This document shows, piece by piece, positions 53,172-63,160 of a DNA stretch of 64,000 nt (the first letter of the stretch is position 1; every line of letters starts with the position of its first letter). Source of the DNA: Salipiger mangrovisoli (GTDB lineage Bacteria; Pseudomonadota; Alphaproteobacteria; Rhodobacterales; Rhodobacteraceae); the NCBI RefSeq assembly GCF_015223355.1, contig NZ_JADFFK010000009.1:62001-126000 (forward strand). The letters run 5' to 3'. The notes beneath the pieces were generated by a model. That model was not told the origin of the DNA, did no database searches, and saw only the letters and a list, made by a program, of their open reading frames with translations. Made by a program: the position numbers and the translations under genes.

Positions 53172-53414
53172 ATGGCTCAACGACTCCACCTCGTCTTCGG
53201 CGGCGAGCTCGTCACCCCCGAGAAGTCCGTCTTCAAGGACGTGAACGACATCCACATCGTCGGCATGTTCCCCGACTACGCCTCCGCCTATGACGCCTGG
53301 AAGGCCGAGGCCCAGCGCACCGTGGACAACGCCCACATGCGGTACTTCATCGCCCATATCCACCGCCTGCGGGACGAGGAAACCGAGGTTTCCGCGACCG
53401 AAGAACTCGGCTGA
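53172..53414 (+). CDS. DUF4170 protein
   Basis: The 80-aa protein starts MAQRLHLVFGGELVTPEKSV. The conserved block is FKDVNDIHIVGMFPDYASAY, then WKAEAQRTVDNAHMRYFIAH and HRLRDEE. It is short, cytosolic and of unknown function. It is found next to waaA/lpxK in many alphaproteobacteria, which suggests a tie to Kdo-lipid A synthesis. It starts the operon and precedes waaA by 5 bp. Confidence 0.85.
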   Translation: MAQRLHLVFGGELVTPEKSVFKDVNDIHIVGMFPDYASAYDAWKAEAQRTVDNAHMRYFIAHIHRLRDEETEVSATEELG

Positions 53415-53419
53415 CACGC

Positions 53420-54628
53420 GTGGGGCGCAGGCCATTTTCGCTTTCGGCCTACTTGGCCTATGCCCGTGGCCGCGGGGCGACACCGACGGCGACGCCGGCG
53501 GCTCGCCCAGCGGGCCCGCTGCTCTGGCTGCACGCCGGTGGTCCCGGCTCGGCGCGGGCGCTCTGCGCCCTCGCCACACGCCTGAAGATCCAGCGCCCCG
53601 AGCTGACGCTGCTGGTCACCGGTCAGCCCGAGCATGCCCCGGAAGGCGCGCTGCGCAGCGACCTGCCGGGCGAAAACCCCGCCGAGGTGGCCGGATTTGT
53701 CGAACACTGGCGACCGCAGCTTGGCTTCTGGACCGGCCAGGACCTGCGCCCCGCGCTGTTGCAGAAGCTGGATGAGGCGGGCACGCGGCTCGTGCTGCTC
53801 GATGCCCGCGACGCGCCCTGGACCAGCCCCGCACCCAGCTGGGTGCCCGACCCCGCTGCTGCAACGCTGCAGTTCTTTGACCGCATCTGCCCGGTCGACG
53901 AGGCCGCGCGCCGCCGCCTGCGCCGCGCCGGGGTCGAAGAGCACGCCATCCCCGGACTGGGAGCCCTCACCGACAGCGCGCCACCGCTCGACTGCAACGA
54001 TGCGCTCTACGAGGAAATGGCCGGCGTACTCACCGGGCGGCCGATCTGGCTCGCGGCGAAACTGCGCAGCGCGCAGGAGGCCGAAGAGGTGCTCCACGCT
54101 CACAAGCGCGCGGTGCGGCTCGCGCATCGGCTACTGCTGATCCTCGTCCCCGCGACCCGGGAACTCGCCCCCCAGATCGCCGAGGTGGCGCGGGATTCGG
54201 GCCTGCGGCTCTGCGCCTGGGAAGCGGGCGAGATGCCCGACGAGAACACCCAGGTGGTGGTCACCGAAGACGCCTCGGAGCTTGGCCTCTGGTACCGGCT
54301 CGCGCCGGTTGCCTTCCTTGGCGGCTCGCTGATCAGCGGTCACGGCGGCGAGGATCCGATGGAAGCCGCCGCGCATGGCATCGCGCTGCTCTACGGGCCC
54401 AACGTCGGCCGGCACCTGCCGGCCTATTCGCGACTGGCCGAAGCGGGTGCCGCGCGGATCGTGCGCGACTTCGATTCGCTTGCAGGCGCGCTCAGCCAGC
54501 TTGTCGCCCCCGACCGCGCCGCCGCCATGGCCCACGCCGGCTGGGACGTTATCACCCAGGGTGCCGAGTTGACCGACGAGATGATCGCGCTGGCCTGCCG
54601 CTGGCTCGACGAGGACGAGGCGGCCTGA
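53420..54628 (+). CDS. waaA: Kdo transferase (WaaA/KdtA) family protein
   Basis: The 402-aa GT-B protein uses a GTG start. The C-terminal nucleotide-sugar half is typical: [36 protein letters not shown]. It should transfer Kdo from CMP-Kdo to lipid IVA at the inner membrane. The N-terminal half is divergent: the usual SVGE stretch carrying the catalytic base reads [12 protein letters not shown], and the N-terminal membrane helix is weak. It may be a specialised paralogue. The lpxK start overlaps its stop. Confidence 0.82.
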   Translation: MGRRPFSLSAYLAYARGRGATPTATPAARPAGPLLWLHAGGPGSARALCALATRLKIQRPELTLLVTGQPEHAPEGALRSDLPGENPAEVAGFVEHWRPQLGFWTGQDLRPALLQKLDEAGTRLVLLDARDAPWTSPAPSWVPDPAAATLQFFDRICPVDEAARRRLRRAGVEEHAIPGLGALTDSAPPLDCNDALYEEMAGVLTGRPIWLAAKLRSAQEAEEVLHAHKRAVRLAHRLLLILVPATRELAPQIAEVARDSGLRLCAWEAGEMPDENTQVVVTEDASELGLWYRLAPVAFLGGSLISGHGGEDPMEAAAHGIALLYGPNVGRHLPAYSRLAEAGAARIVRDFDSLAGALSQLVAPDRAAAMAHAGWDVITQGAELTDEMIALACRWLDEDEAA

Positions 54629-55614
54629 TGCGCGCGCCCAATTTCTGGCAGACCGCCCCCGACTCCCCCGCCTGGCAGGCCCGCCTGCTCGCGCCACTCG
54701 GCGCGCTCACCGCCCGCGCCACCGCGCGCCGGGTGGCGCAGGGGCCTGGCGAGAGGGTCCCGGTGCCGGTGATCTGCGTCGGCAACATCAACGCCGGAGG
54801 CACCGGCAAGACCCCGACGGTGATCGCATTGCTGGAACGGCTGCGGGACGCGGGGGCGCATGTGGTCTCGCGCGGGCATGGCGGCAGGCTGACCGGCCCG
54901 GTACAGGTCGATCCGCGCCGCCACACGGCGGCGGATGTCGGTGACGAGCCGCTGCTGCTGGCGGCCTTCGGCCCGGTCTGGGTGGCGCGCGACCGCGCCG
55001 CCGGCGCACGCGCGGCCATCGCCGCCGGCGCAAGGCTCATCATCCTCGACGACGGGCTGCAAAACCCGTCGCTTGCCAAGGATCTCTCGATCGTGGTCGT
55101 GGATGCACGCTACGGTTTCGGCAACGGCCGCTGCCTGCCCGCCGGCCCGCTTCGCGAGCCGCTTGCCACGGGTCTGCGACGCGCCGACCTCGTGCTCTCG
55201 ATCGGCGGCGATGAGGCGCAGCGCGGTTTCGACGCGCAGTGGGGACAGCAGATCTCCCTGCCCCGCCTGCGCGGCGCGCTCGAGCCGCTGCAGACCGGCA
55301 TGGACTGGCAGGATCTCCCGGCGCTGGCCTTCGCCGGGATCGGCCACCCCGAGAAGTTCTTCGCCACGCTGAGGGGGCTCGGGGCCGACGTTCTCCGGGC
55401 CGAGGCGCTGGACGATCACCAACCCTTCACCCCGGCGCTGCTCACGCGGCTGGAGCGCGAGGCACAGATGCTGGGGGCGCAGCTCGTCACCACCGAGAAG
55501 GACGCCGCGCGCCTGCCCGAGAGCTTCCGCCCCAAGGTGCTCAGCTTGCCGGTGCGCCTGCGGTTCAAGGACCCCGCGCCGCTGGAAGATGCGCTGGAGA
55601 AGCTGGGACTCTGA
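54628..55614 (+). CDS. lpxK: Tetraacyldisaccharide 4'-kinase
   Basis: The 328-aa protein has a P-loop after an N-terminal membrane-associated helix: [20 protein letters not shown]. Other LpxK blocks are [48 protein letters not shown] and [20 protein letters not shown]. It phosphorylates the 4' position of the lipid A disaccharide. The TGATG junction with waaA implies coupled translation. Confidence 0.96.
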   Translation: MRAPNFWQTAPDSPAWQARLLAPLGALTARATARRVAQGPGERVPVPVICVGNINAGGTGKTPTVIALLERLRDAGAHVVSRGHGGRLTGPVQVDPRRHTAADVGDEPLLLAAFGPVWVARDRAAGARAAIAAGARLIILDDGLQNPSLAKDLSIVVVDARYGFGNGRCLPAGPLREPLATGLRRADLVLSIGGDEAQRGFDAQWGQQISLPRLRGALEPLQTGMDWQDLPALAFAGIGHPEKFFATLRGLGADVLRAEALDDHQPFTPALLTRLEREAQMLGAQLVTTEKDAARLPESFRPKVLSLPVRLRFKDPAPLEDALEKLGL

Positions 55615-55619
55615 GCCCC

Positions 55620-55720
55620 TTCATTGTTCCACAAGTACGCCCGCCGGAGGCGTCCTGAAGAAACGATAGGCGCGGCGCCCGTGGGGAGCGCCGCGCCATG
55701 CGTATTTTCAGAACAATGAA
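55620..55720. terminator. Nested inverted repeats, bidirectional terminator candidate
   Basis: The inner hairpin pairs GGCGCGGCGC (55669-55678) with GCGCCGCGCC (55688-55697). Outer arms TTCATTGTTC (55620-55629) and GAACAATGAA (55711-55720) enclose it. T-rich tails follow the inner stem in both directions (TATTTTC on plus, TTTCTTC on minus). It lies between lpxK (+) and the aldehyde dehydrogenase (-). Confidence 0.65.
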
Positions 55721-55724
55721 AGGC

Positions 55725-57164
55725 TTACTCGGCCGCCCAGCCGCTGACCGATTTCACCTCGAGGAAGTCGAGGATGCCGAAGGATCCGCCCTCGCGGCCG
55801 TTGCCCGACTGCTTCATGCCGCCGAAGGGCGCGCCGGCGGCCCGGCCGGTGCCGTTGTTCTGCACCATGCCCGAGCGCAGCAGCCGGGTCAGACGGTTCA
55901 CGCGCGCCGCGTCCGTGCTCTGGACGTAGTTGGTGAGGCCATAGGGCGTGTCATTGGCGACGCGCACCGCCTCGTCTTCGGTCTCGAACTTCATCACCGA
56001 GAGCACCGGGCCAAAGATCTCTTCGCGGGCGATGGTCATCTCGGGCGTGACGTCGGCGAAGACCGTGGGGCGCACGTAGAAACCCTTGTTCAGCCCCTCG
56101 GGACGGCCAAGTCCCCCGGCCACCAGGCGCGCGCCCTCGTCGATGCCCGTCTGGATGAGATCCTGGATCTTGCTCCACTGGGTCTCGTTGACCACCGGGC
56201 CGATGTGACCGCCCTCCTGCCGGGGATCGGCGACCTGCACCGCCTCGGCCGCGGCGGCGGCCTGCTCGACCGCCGTGTCGTAGAAGGGCGCTTCGACCAT
56301 CATGCGCGAGGGTGCGTTGCAGCTCTGGCCGGAGTTTTCCATCATGTGCAGCACGCCGCGCTTCACCGCCTCGGCATCGGCATCGGCGAAGACGAGGTTC
56401 GCCCCCTTGCCGCCCAGCTCGAGGTGCACGCGCTTGAGCGTGTCGGCGGCGGCCTTCGAGATCGCCCGGCCGGCGCGGGTCGAGCCGGTGAAGCTGACCA
56501 TGTCGACGTCGGAATGCGACGAAAGCTGCGTGCCGACGCCCGCGCCGTCGCCGTTGACGAGGTTGAAGACCCCCTTGGGGAAGCCGGCTTCATGCATCAT
56601 CTCGGCGAAGAGGATGGCGTCGAGCGGGCTTTCCTCGGAGGGTTTCAGCACCATGGTGCAGCCCGCCACGGCGGCGGCACCGACCTTCAGCGTGACCTGG
56701 TTCATCGGCCAGTTCCACGGCGTGATCAGCGCCGCGACGCCCACGGCCTCGTGGATGATCCGGTGTTGCGGCTTGTCCTCGCGCAGGGAATGCTCGAAGG
56801 GAAATTCCCTGGCAGCACGGATGAAGTTGGTGAGGTGGAAGGTGCCTGCCCCGACCTGATCCGAACGCGACAGCGAGATCGGCGCGCCCATCTCGAGAGT
56901 CATCGCCTGCGCCATTTCCTCGGCGCGGGCCTTGTAGACCTCGAGCAGCTTCTCGACGTAGCCGATGCGTTCCGCGACCGGGGTGGCCATCCAGCCCGGC
57001 AGCGCGGCCTTGGCTGCGGCGACGGCGGCATCGGTGTCTGCCTGATCGCCCAGCGAGATGACGGCGCAGGGCTCTTCCGTGGCCGGGTTGATCACCGCGT
57101 GATCGCGCGGGGCGACCGGGTCCACCCATTGCCCGTCGATGTAGAACTGGCGCTTCTCGATCAT
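55725..57164 (-). CDS. NAD(P)-dependent aldehyde dehydrogenase
   Basis: The 479-aa protein has N151 (ITPWNWPMNQ), K174 (VLKPSEESP), general base E249 (HLELGGKGAN) and nucleophile C282 (ENSGQSCNAPSRM). C-terminal motifs are REEIFGPVLSVMKFETEDEA and PFGGMKQSGNGREGG. It oxidises an aldehyde to the acid. The substrate is not determined by sequence. The gene stands alone with a 12-bp palindrome just upstream of its start. Confidence 0.93.
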   Translation of the reverse strand: MIEKRQFYIDGQWVDPVAPRDHAVINPATEEPCAVISLGDQADTDAAVAAAKAALPGWMATPVAERIGYVEKLLEVYKARAEEMAQAMTLEMGAPISLSRSDQVGAGTFHLTNFIRAAREFPFEHSLREDKPQHRIIHEAVGVAALITPWNWPMNQVTLKVGAAAVAGCTMVLKPSEESPLDAILFAEMMHEAGFPKGVFNLVNGDGAGVGTQLSSHSDVDMVSFTGSTRAGRAISKAAADTLKRVHLELGGKGANLVFADADAEAVKRGVLHMMENSGQSCNAPSRMMVEAPFYDTAVEQAAAAAEAVQVADPRQEGGHIGPVVNETQWSKIQDLIQTGIDEGARLVAGGLGRPEGLNKGFYVRPTVFADVTPEMTIAREEIFGPVLSVMKFETEDEAVRVANDTPYGLTNYVQSTDAARVNRLTRLLRSGMVQNNGTGRAAGAPFGGMKQSGNGREGGSFGILDFLEVKSVSGWAAE

Positions 57165-57184
57165 GATGGTCTCCGCTCGTCAGG

Positions 57185-57196
57185 ATTTGATCAAAT
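57185..57196. promoter_or_regulatory. Palindromic operator candidate upstream of the aldehyde dehydrogenase
   Basis: ATTTGATCAAAT is a perfect 12-bp palindrome, 21-32 nt upstream of the aldehyde dehydrogenase start. It contains TTGATCAA, also found beside gntR at 27580. Confidence 0.45.
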
Positions 57197-57245
57197 TATT
57201 CTCGCGTCACAGTGTCACCGCTCCGCGACCTCCGCAAGCTGGCTC

Positions 57246-57273
57246 TTTACATCGTGACTCGGGCTCGTATCTA
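57246..57273 (+). promoter_or_regulatory. Promoter candidate for the peroxiredoxin gene
   Basis: TTTACA (57246-57251), a 16-bp spacer and TATCTA (57268-57273) are about 49 nt before the peroxiredoxin ATG, which follows GGAAAGGAAA. Confidence 0.45.
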
Positions 57274-57321
57274 TTCCCCGAGACCTCAAGCCGATGATTT
57301 CGGACAGGAAAGGAAATTGCC

Positions 57322-57975
57322 ATGGCTCTGCGCATCAACGACACGCTTCCGAACCTCCACGTGGTCACCGACCAGGGCGAGTTCGACCTGCACGACTGGA
57401 TCGGCGACAGCTGGGCGATCCTCTTCTCGCACCCCAAGGATTTCACCCCTGTGTGCACCACTGAGTTCGGTGCGGTGGCGCAGCTTTCCGATGAATGGGC
57501 CAAGCGCGGCACCAAGGTGATGGGAATCTCGGTGGACGGCGTTGCCGAACACAAGAAGTGGAAAGGCGACATCGCTGCGGTGGCCGGTGCCGATGCCAGC
57601 TTCCCGATCATCGCCGATGACGGGCTCGAGGTGGCCAAGGCGCTCGACATGCTGCCCGCCGACGCCTACCTGCCCGACGGCCGCACGCCGGCGGACAGCG
57701 CCACCGTGCGCTCGGTCTTCATCGTCGCACCGAACAAGAAGGTGCAGCTGATGATGACCTATCCGATGTCGGTCGGCCGCAACTTTGCCGAGGTGCTGCG
57801 TGCGCTCGACGGCCTCCAGCGCACCTACGAGCAGCCGCTGGCCACTCCCGCGAACTGGGAAGTCGGCCAGGACGTGATCGTCGCGCTGTCGCTCAACAAC
57901 GATCAGGCGGCCGAGAAGTACGGCGAACTGGACATCAAGCTGCCCTACCTGCGCTTCGCCAAGAACCCCGGCTGA
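57322..57975 (+). CDS. 1-Cys peroxiredoxin (Prx6 type)
   Basis: The 217-aa protein has the peroxidatic C45 in HPKDFTPVCTTEFGAVAQLS. The absence of a resolving Cys and the long C-terminal domain (YPMSVGRNFAEVLRALDGLQ, DQAAEKYGELDIKLPYLRF) are typical of the Prx6 group. It reduces peroxides in the cytosol, probably resolved by glutathione or another thiol. It ends at a strong terminator, so it is monocistronic. Confidence 0.95.
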   Translation: MALRINDTLPNLHVVTDQGEFDLHDWIGDSWAILFSHPKDFTPVCTTEFGAVAQLSDEWAKRGTKVMGISVDGVAEHKKWKGDIAAVAGADASFPIIADDGLEVAKALDMLPADAYLPDGRTPADSATVRSVFIVAPNKKVQLMMTYPMSVGRNFAEVLRALDGLQRTYEQPLATPANWEVGQDVIVALSLNNDQAAEKYGELDIKLPYLRFAKNPG

Positions 57976-58016
57976 CCCGGCCCGCGGCCCATAGCGCCGC
58001 CGACCAGGACCTTGTG

Positions 58017-58051
58017 CCACCCGCCTTGAACCGGCGGGTGGTTTCGTTTTG
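58017..58051 (+). terminator. Intrinsic terminator of the peroxiredoxin gene
   Basis: CCACCCGCC (58017-58025) pairs with GGCGGGTGG (58033-58041), followed by TTTCGTTTTG. It lies about 40 nt after the stop. Confidence 0.85.
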
Positions 58052-58203
58052 CCCGGGCTCCGCGCGCAGCGGCCATAGGGAGCAGCCGCCCCCCGCCCCT
58101 CTCGCCTGGGTGGTGCCCATCCCGCTGCTGACCTGCTAAACTCGGGCGAGACAGACCAAACCACATTTATCCTTTTGAAAATCCTATTTTAAACGAGGCC
58201 TCC

Positions 58204-59808
58204 ATGCCGCGCCGTCTTCTGCCGTTTCTCCGCGTTCTGCTTGTGCTCCTGATGGTCCACGCCGCCACCGACCTGGCCGCGCAGGAAACCGCCGACGCCG
58301 CCGCTTCCGCCGAAAGCAGCGCGGCCGAAAGTCCGCCAACCCCCGCCGAAGCGGCAATCGACAGCGCCGAGGAGCGCGGGCGCAACGCGATCACCTCCAA
58401 CCCGGACGTGATCGGCGCCAAGGGGGCCTCTGACGCCCCGCTGCCCGCCGAAAGCGACGCGGCTCTGATCGCCGCGCTCACCGCCCCGGCCATCCCCTCC
58501 GAAGAGCTTGCGATCCGCTCGCTGCCGCTGACGGCCGAAGAGATGGGTCAGCTGGCGCTGGCCTGGCAGAACATGGCAAAGGGCATGACAAAGGCCGTGG
58601 TCGAGGAGCAGCTTGCCGTGCTCGCCAAGGAGCGGGGCGGAGAGCAGGAGGTTCCGCGCGAACGTCTCACGCAGCTGGTGGAGCTGCGCAACAACGCCTT
58701 CGAGAACCTCTCTACCGTGGTCGACGGGCTCGAGGCCAAGGGGGGCGATGCCGCCGAGGTTGCCAAGTTCCGCGCCTATCGCGCCGCGATCCACGTCGAC
58801 GAGACCCAGCGCGCCGACTGGCGCACGCTGCTGGCGCAGGCGGCGAACTGGGCGACGGACGAGGACGGCGGCATCAAGCTGGCGCTGCGCGTGGCGGTCA
58901 TCGTCGCCGCGCTGCTGGGGCTGCTGATCCTCGCGCGCACGGTGCGCGGCGTGGCCCGCCGGGGCCTGTCGCGGGTGCCTGACCTGTCGAAGCTGCTGCA
59001 GGCCTTCATCCTCATGGCGATCTACTGGGTGACCATTGCCTTTGGCCTCATGATCGTGCTGAGCGCGCTGGGGATCGACGTGACGCCGCTCTTCGCACTG
59101 GTCGGCGGTGCATCCTTCATCATCGCCTTCGCCATGCAGGACACGCTGGGCAACCTCGCTGCGGGGCTGATGATCATGATCAACCGCCCCTTTGACGAGG
59201 GCGACTATGTCACCGTTGCGGGCACCGGCGGCACGGTGAAATCGGTCTCCATCGTCTCGACCACCGTCGTGACCCCCGATAACCAGGTGATCGTGATTCC
59301 GAACTCGAAGGTCTGGGGCGACGTGATCACCAACACCACCGCCAGCGACACGCGGCGGGTCGATCTGACCTTCGGCATCGGCTATGGCGACTCGATCGAG
59401 CAGGCGCAGGAGGTTCTGGAACAGGTGGTGGCCGAGCATCCGCTGATCCTCGATGATCCGGCACCGGTGATCCGCGTCAACGCGCTCGGGGCCAGTTCGG
59501 TCGATTTCATCTGTCGCCCCTGGACCAAGGTGGATGACTACTGGACGGTCTACTGGGATCTGACCCGGCAGGTGAAGGAGGCCTTTGACCGCGAGGGCAT
59601 CTCCATCCCCTTCCCGCAGGCCGACATGCATGTGCACATGGCCGCCCCCGCCGCCGCGGCGGCCTTCGGCGACACCGGCAAGGGCGCACCGGGCAAACCC
59701 GCGCCCAGGGACGCCGACGAGGCAGAACCCTATTACGCCCGCGACGACCGGGTGACCTCGTTCCGCGCCGGCGACGAGGGCGACGACGAGGAATCGGAAA
59801 CCACCTGA
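58204..59808 (+). CDS. Mechanosensitive ion channel, MscS family
   Basis: The 534-aa protein has a signal peptide (about 1-27) and an Ala/Glu-rich periplasmic domain of some 190 residues. Three helices follow, ending in the pore helix FALVGGASFIIAFAMQDTLG. The beta domain MINRPFDEGDYVTVAGTGGT, VVTPDNQVIVIPNSKVWGDV and a cytosolic vestibule complete the MscS fold. It opens under membrane tension to release solutes. The N-terminal extension makes it larger than E. coli MscS, as in YbdG/MscM-type channels. The acidic C-tail ends DEGDDEESETT. Confidence 0.92.
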   Translation: MPRRLLPFLRVLLVLLMVHAATDLAAQETADAAASAESSAAESPPTPAEAAIDSAEERGRNAITSNPDVIGAKGASDAPLPAESDAALIAALTAPAIPSEELAIRSLPLTAEEMGQLALAWQNMAKGMTKAVVEEQLAVLAKERGGEQEVPRERLTQLVELRNNAFENLSTVVDGLEAKGGDAAEVAKFRAYRAAIHVDETQRADWRTLLAQAANWATDEDGGIKLALRVAVIVAALLGLLILARTVRGVARRGLSRVPDLSKLLQAFILMAIYWVTIAFGLMIVLSALGIDVTPLFALVGGASFIIAFAMQDTLGNLAAGLMIMINRPFDEGDYVTVAGTGGTVKSVSIVSTTVVTPDNQVIVIPNSKVWGDVITNTTASDTRRVDLTFGIGYGDSIEQAQEVLEQVVAEHPLILDDPAPVIRVNALGASSVDFICRPWTKVDDYWTVYWDLTRQVKEAFDREGISIPFPQADMHVHMAAPAAAAAFGDTGKGAPGKPAPRDADEAEPYYARDDRVTSFRAGDEGDDEESETT

Positions 59809-59824
59809 CGAAGCTCAGGGGCGC

Positions 59825-61444
59825 TCAGAGGTTGAAATCATAGACCCCGCCCCTGCGGCGGGGGATCGAATGACGCTCGATCATCCGGCGGGTGTGCGGC
59901 CGCTCCTCTCCCCGGTGCAGCGCCATCAGCCGCTCGAACGTGCCGCCATCGGCCTTGGTGCGGCGGGTGTTGTGGCGGATATACTCGACCCAGGTGGGCA
60001 CGTGGTAGGTCTCTTCCCAGATACGGGGGTCTTCCAGATCGCGCATCAGCACCCAGTTCTGCGCGCCGTCACGGATCCGCACCCGTCGGCGTTCGGCCAT
60101 GATGGCCAGAAATTCCGGCACATCCTCCGGGTCGATCTCGAACTGCGTCACCGCCACGATTGGACCGCTGCGCATCTTCATGTCGATCTGGAGCGCCGGG
60201 GTCTTGAAAAGATCGAGAGGCGAGAGATCGAGGTCGCCATACTCCGGCAGCGGCATCCTGAAGCCGACAAGCGCTGCCACTGCCAGCACCACCGCCGCTC
60301 CCGTGAGCGCCGCCGGCAGCCCCCATCCGTCCGACACCGTCCCCCAAACCCAGCTGCCCGCGGCCATGCCGCCGAAGCTGGCCGACTGGTAGAGCGCGAT
60401 GGCCCGGCCCACCACCCAGCGCGGAGTCGAGAGCTGCACCGTCACGTTGAACAGCGACAGCGCCACGGTCCAGGCCATGCCATTGAGCATCAACGCCGGG
60501 ATGCAGACCCAGAGGGTCGGGGCGATCGCCAGGATCGCCGTCCCGGTGACCGCAGCGGCGGCAGAAAAGCGCACCAGGTGCTCGTTGTCGAAATGGTCGC
60601 GCAGCCGGGCGTTGTTCAGCGCACCGATCACCGCGCCGACGCCGAAGCAACCCAGCATGATGCCGAAGGTCGAGGCGTCGCCGCCCAGCCGTTCATGCGC
60701 GATCAGCGGCAACAGCGACAGCACCGCCACCGAGCCGAAGCCGAACAGAAAGGCGCGCGACATGACGTTGACCAGGTTCGGCGACATGGCGACGTAGCGC
60801 AGCCCCGAGCCGACCGCGAGCCGCAGCGGTTCCGGTGGCAGCGTGCTGTCCGGCGGCGGCGATTGCCAGCGCCACAGCACGGCGATCATCGGAAGGTAGC
60901 TGACGGCGTTCAGCGCAAAGGCGGCCGCCGCCCCGGCCAGGGCGACGATGATCCCGCCGATTGCCGGGCCGATCGAGCGCATGGCGTTGAAGGCCATGGA
61001 ATTCAGCGCCACCGCCGAGGGCAGGTCGCTGCGCGGCACGATATCCCCCAGCGAGGCCTGCCACGATGGGTTGAAGAAGGTCGATCCGGTGCCGATCAGG
61101 AAGGTCAGCACCAGCAGCAGCCAAGGCGTCAGCATGTCCAGCCATGCCAGCGCGCAGAGCAGCGCCGAGGCAACCATCATGAATAGCAGCGCGCCGATCA
61201 TCACCTGACGGCGGTCGCGGTTGTCGGCCAGCGTGCCCGCGAAGACCGCGAAAAGCATGGTCGGCACCGTCACACCGGCCTGCACCAGCGCCACCATGGC
61301 GTCGCTGTCCGAGATCTGCGTCATCATCCAGCCGGCACCGACCGATTGCACCAGCGTCCCGAGGTTCGAGGCCATCGAGGCGGTCCAGCGTGCCCGGAAG
61401 GCATGGATTCTCAGGACGGTGAGGGGCGACGCGGATTTCGGCAT
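59825..61444 (-). CDS. MFS transporter (EntS/MFS_3 type) with cytosolic C-terminal domain
   Basis: The 539-aa protein starts MPKSASPLTVLRIHAFRARW. It has 12 helices with DNRDRRQVMIGALL in the first cytosolic loop and FNPSWQASLGDIVPRSDLPS in the middle, as in enterobactin exporter relatives. About 130 residues follow the last helix (SGPIVAVTQFEIDPEDVPEF, ETYHVPTWVEYIRHN). They resemble a ferredoxin-like ABM barrel. The exported substrate is unknown. An inverted repeat lies 100 nt upstream. Confidence 0.88.
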   Translation of the reverse strand: MPKSASPLTVLRIHAFRARWTASMASNLGTLVQSVGAGWMMTQISDSDAMVALVQAGVTVPTMLFAVFAGTLADNRDRRQVMIGALLFMMVASALLCALAWLDMLTPWLLLVLTFLIGTGSTFFNPSWQASLGDIVPRSDLPSAVALNSMAFNAMRSIGPAIGGIIVALAGAAAAFALNAVSYLPMIAVLWRWQSPPPDSTLPPEPLRLAVGSGLRYVAMSPNLVNVMSRAFLFGFGSVAVLSLLPLIAHERLGGDASTFGIMLGCFGVGAVIGALNNARLRDHFDNEHLVRFSAAAAVTGTAILAIAPTLWVCIPALMLNGMAWTVALSLFNVTVQLSTPRWVVGRAIALYQSASFGGMAAGSWVWGTVSDGWGLPAALTGAAVVLAVAALVGFRMPLPEYGDLDLSPLDLFKTPALQIDMKMRSGPIVAVTQFEIDPEDVPEFLAIMAERRRVRIRDGAQNWVLMRDLEDPRIWEETYHVPTWVEYIRHNTRRTKADGGTFERLMALHRGEERPHTRRMIERHSIPRRRGGVYDFNL

Positions 61445-61544
61445 GTGGCTCGGGGGCTGGTCGCCGGCCCGCGGGAGCGACGGAAGCAAGGGGGCCTGCC
61501 GCCAAGGTAGAGCGGTTTTTCCGCGTGTCGCCAAGGGGGCGGCG

Positions 61545-61575
61545 GGAAAATAGATGCCAGTTGCATGTATTTTCC
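61545..61575. repeat. 31-nt interrupted palindrome upstream of the MFS gene
   Basis: GGAAAATA (61545-61552) and TATTTTCC (61568-61575) flank ATGC/GCAT, separated by single G mismatches and a CAGTT centre. It is AT-rich against a GC-rich background. It is a candidate repressor operator for the MFS gene. Confidence 0.45.
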
Positions 61576-61623
61576 GATCAAGCCCACGCGGAGCATCGCG
61601 CGCCAGGCAACCGGGGCCCTCCC

Positions 61624-61655
61624 CGAAAAGAAAGAAGCGGGCCCTTCGGCCCGCT
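61624..61655 (-). terminator. Intrinsic terminator of glyA
   Basis: AGCGGGCC (61636-61643) and GGCCCGCT (61648-61655) pair around CTTC. On the minus strand TCTTTCTTTTCG follows. It lies 25 nt after the glyA stop. Confidence 0.85.
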
Positions 61656-61679
61656 CCTGATGTCTTGCTGTCCGAAGGC

Positions 61680-62975
<1,296 letters not shown>

Positions 62976-63160
62976 GGGCAGTCTCCGGGGTCAAGGATTC
63001 GAGTTCCGGCGCCTGAGTACTGGAAAGCGCGCGTAACGCAAAGATGCCAAAGCGACAGCTTGTGTTTCTCTTCCGGCGTCTCTGGCGGCGCGGGAAGACT
63101 TGTGATTGTTTCGGAACATCCCGGATGGGACAGGAAACCGCAGGACCATCGAAGAACTCC
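62976..63160. other. Divergent intergenic region glyA/nadK
   Basis: This 185-bp region is between divergent genes. I looked for a riboswitch (SAM, glycine, THF) and saw no convincing conserved core. Promoters could not be placed with confidence. Confidence 0.4.

Noticed and set aside
62976-63160. Riboswitch upstream of glyA
   Set aside because: No glycine, SAM or THF aptamer core could be recognised; too short and unstructured for tandem glycine aptamers.
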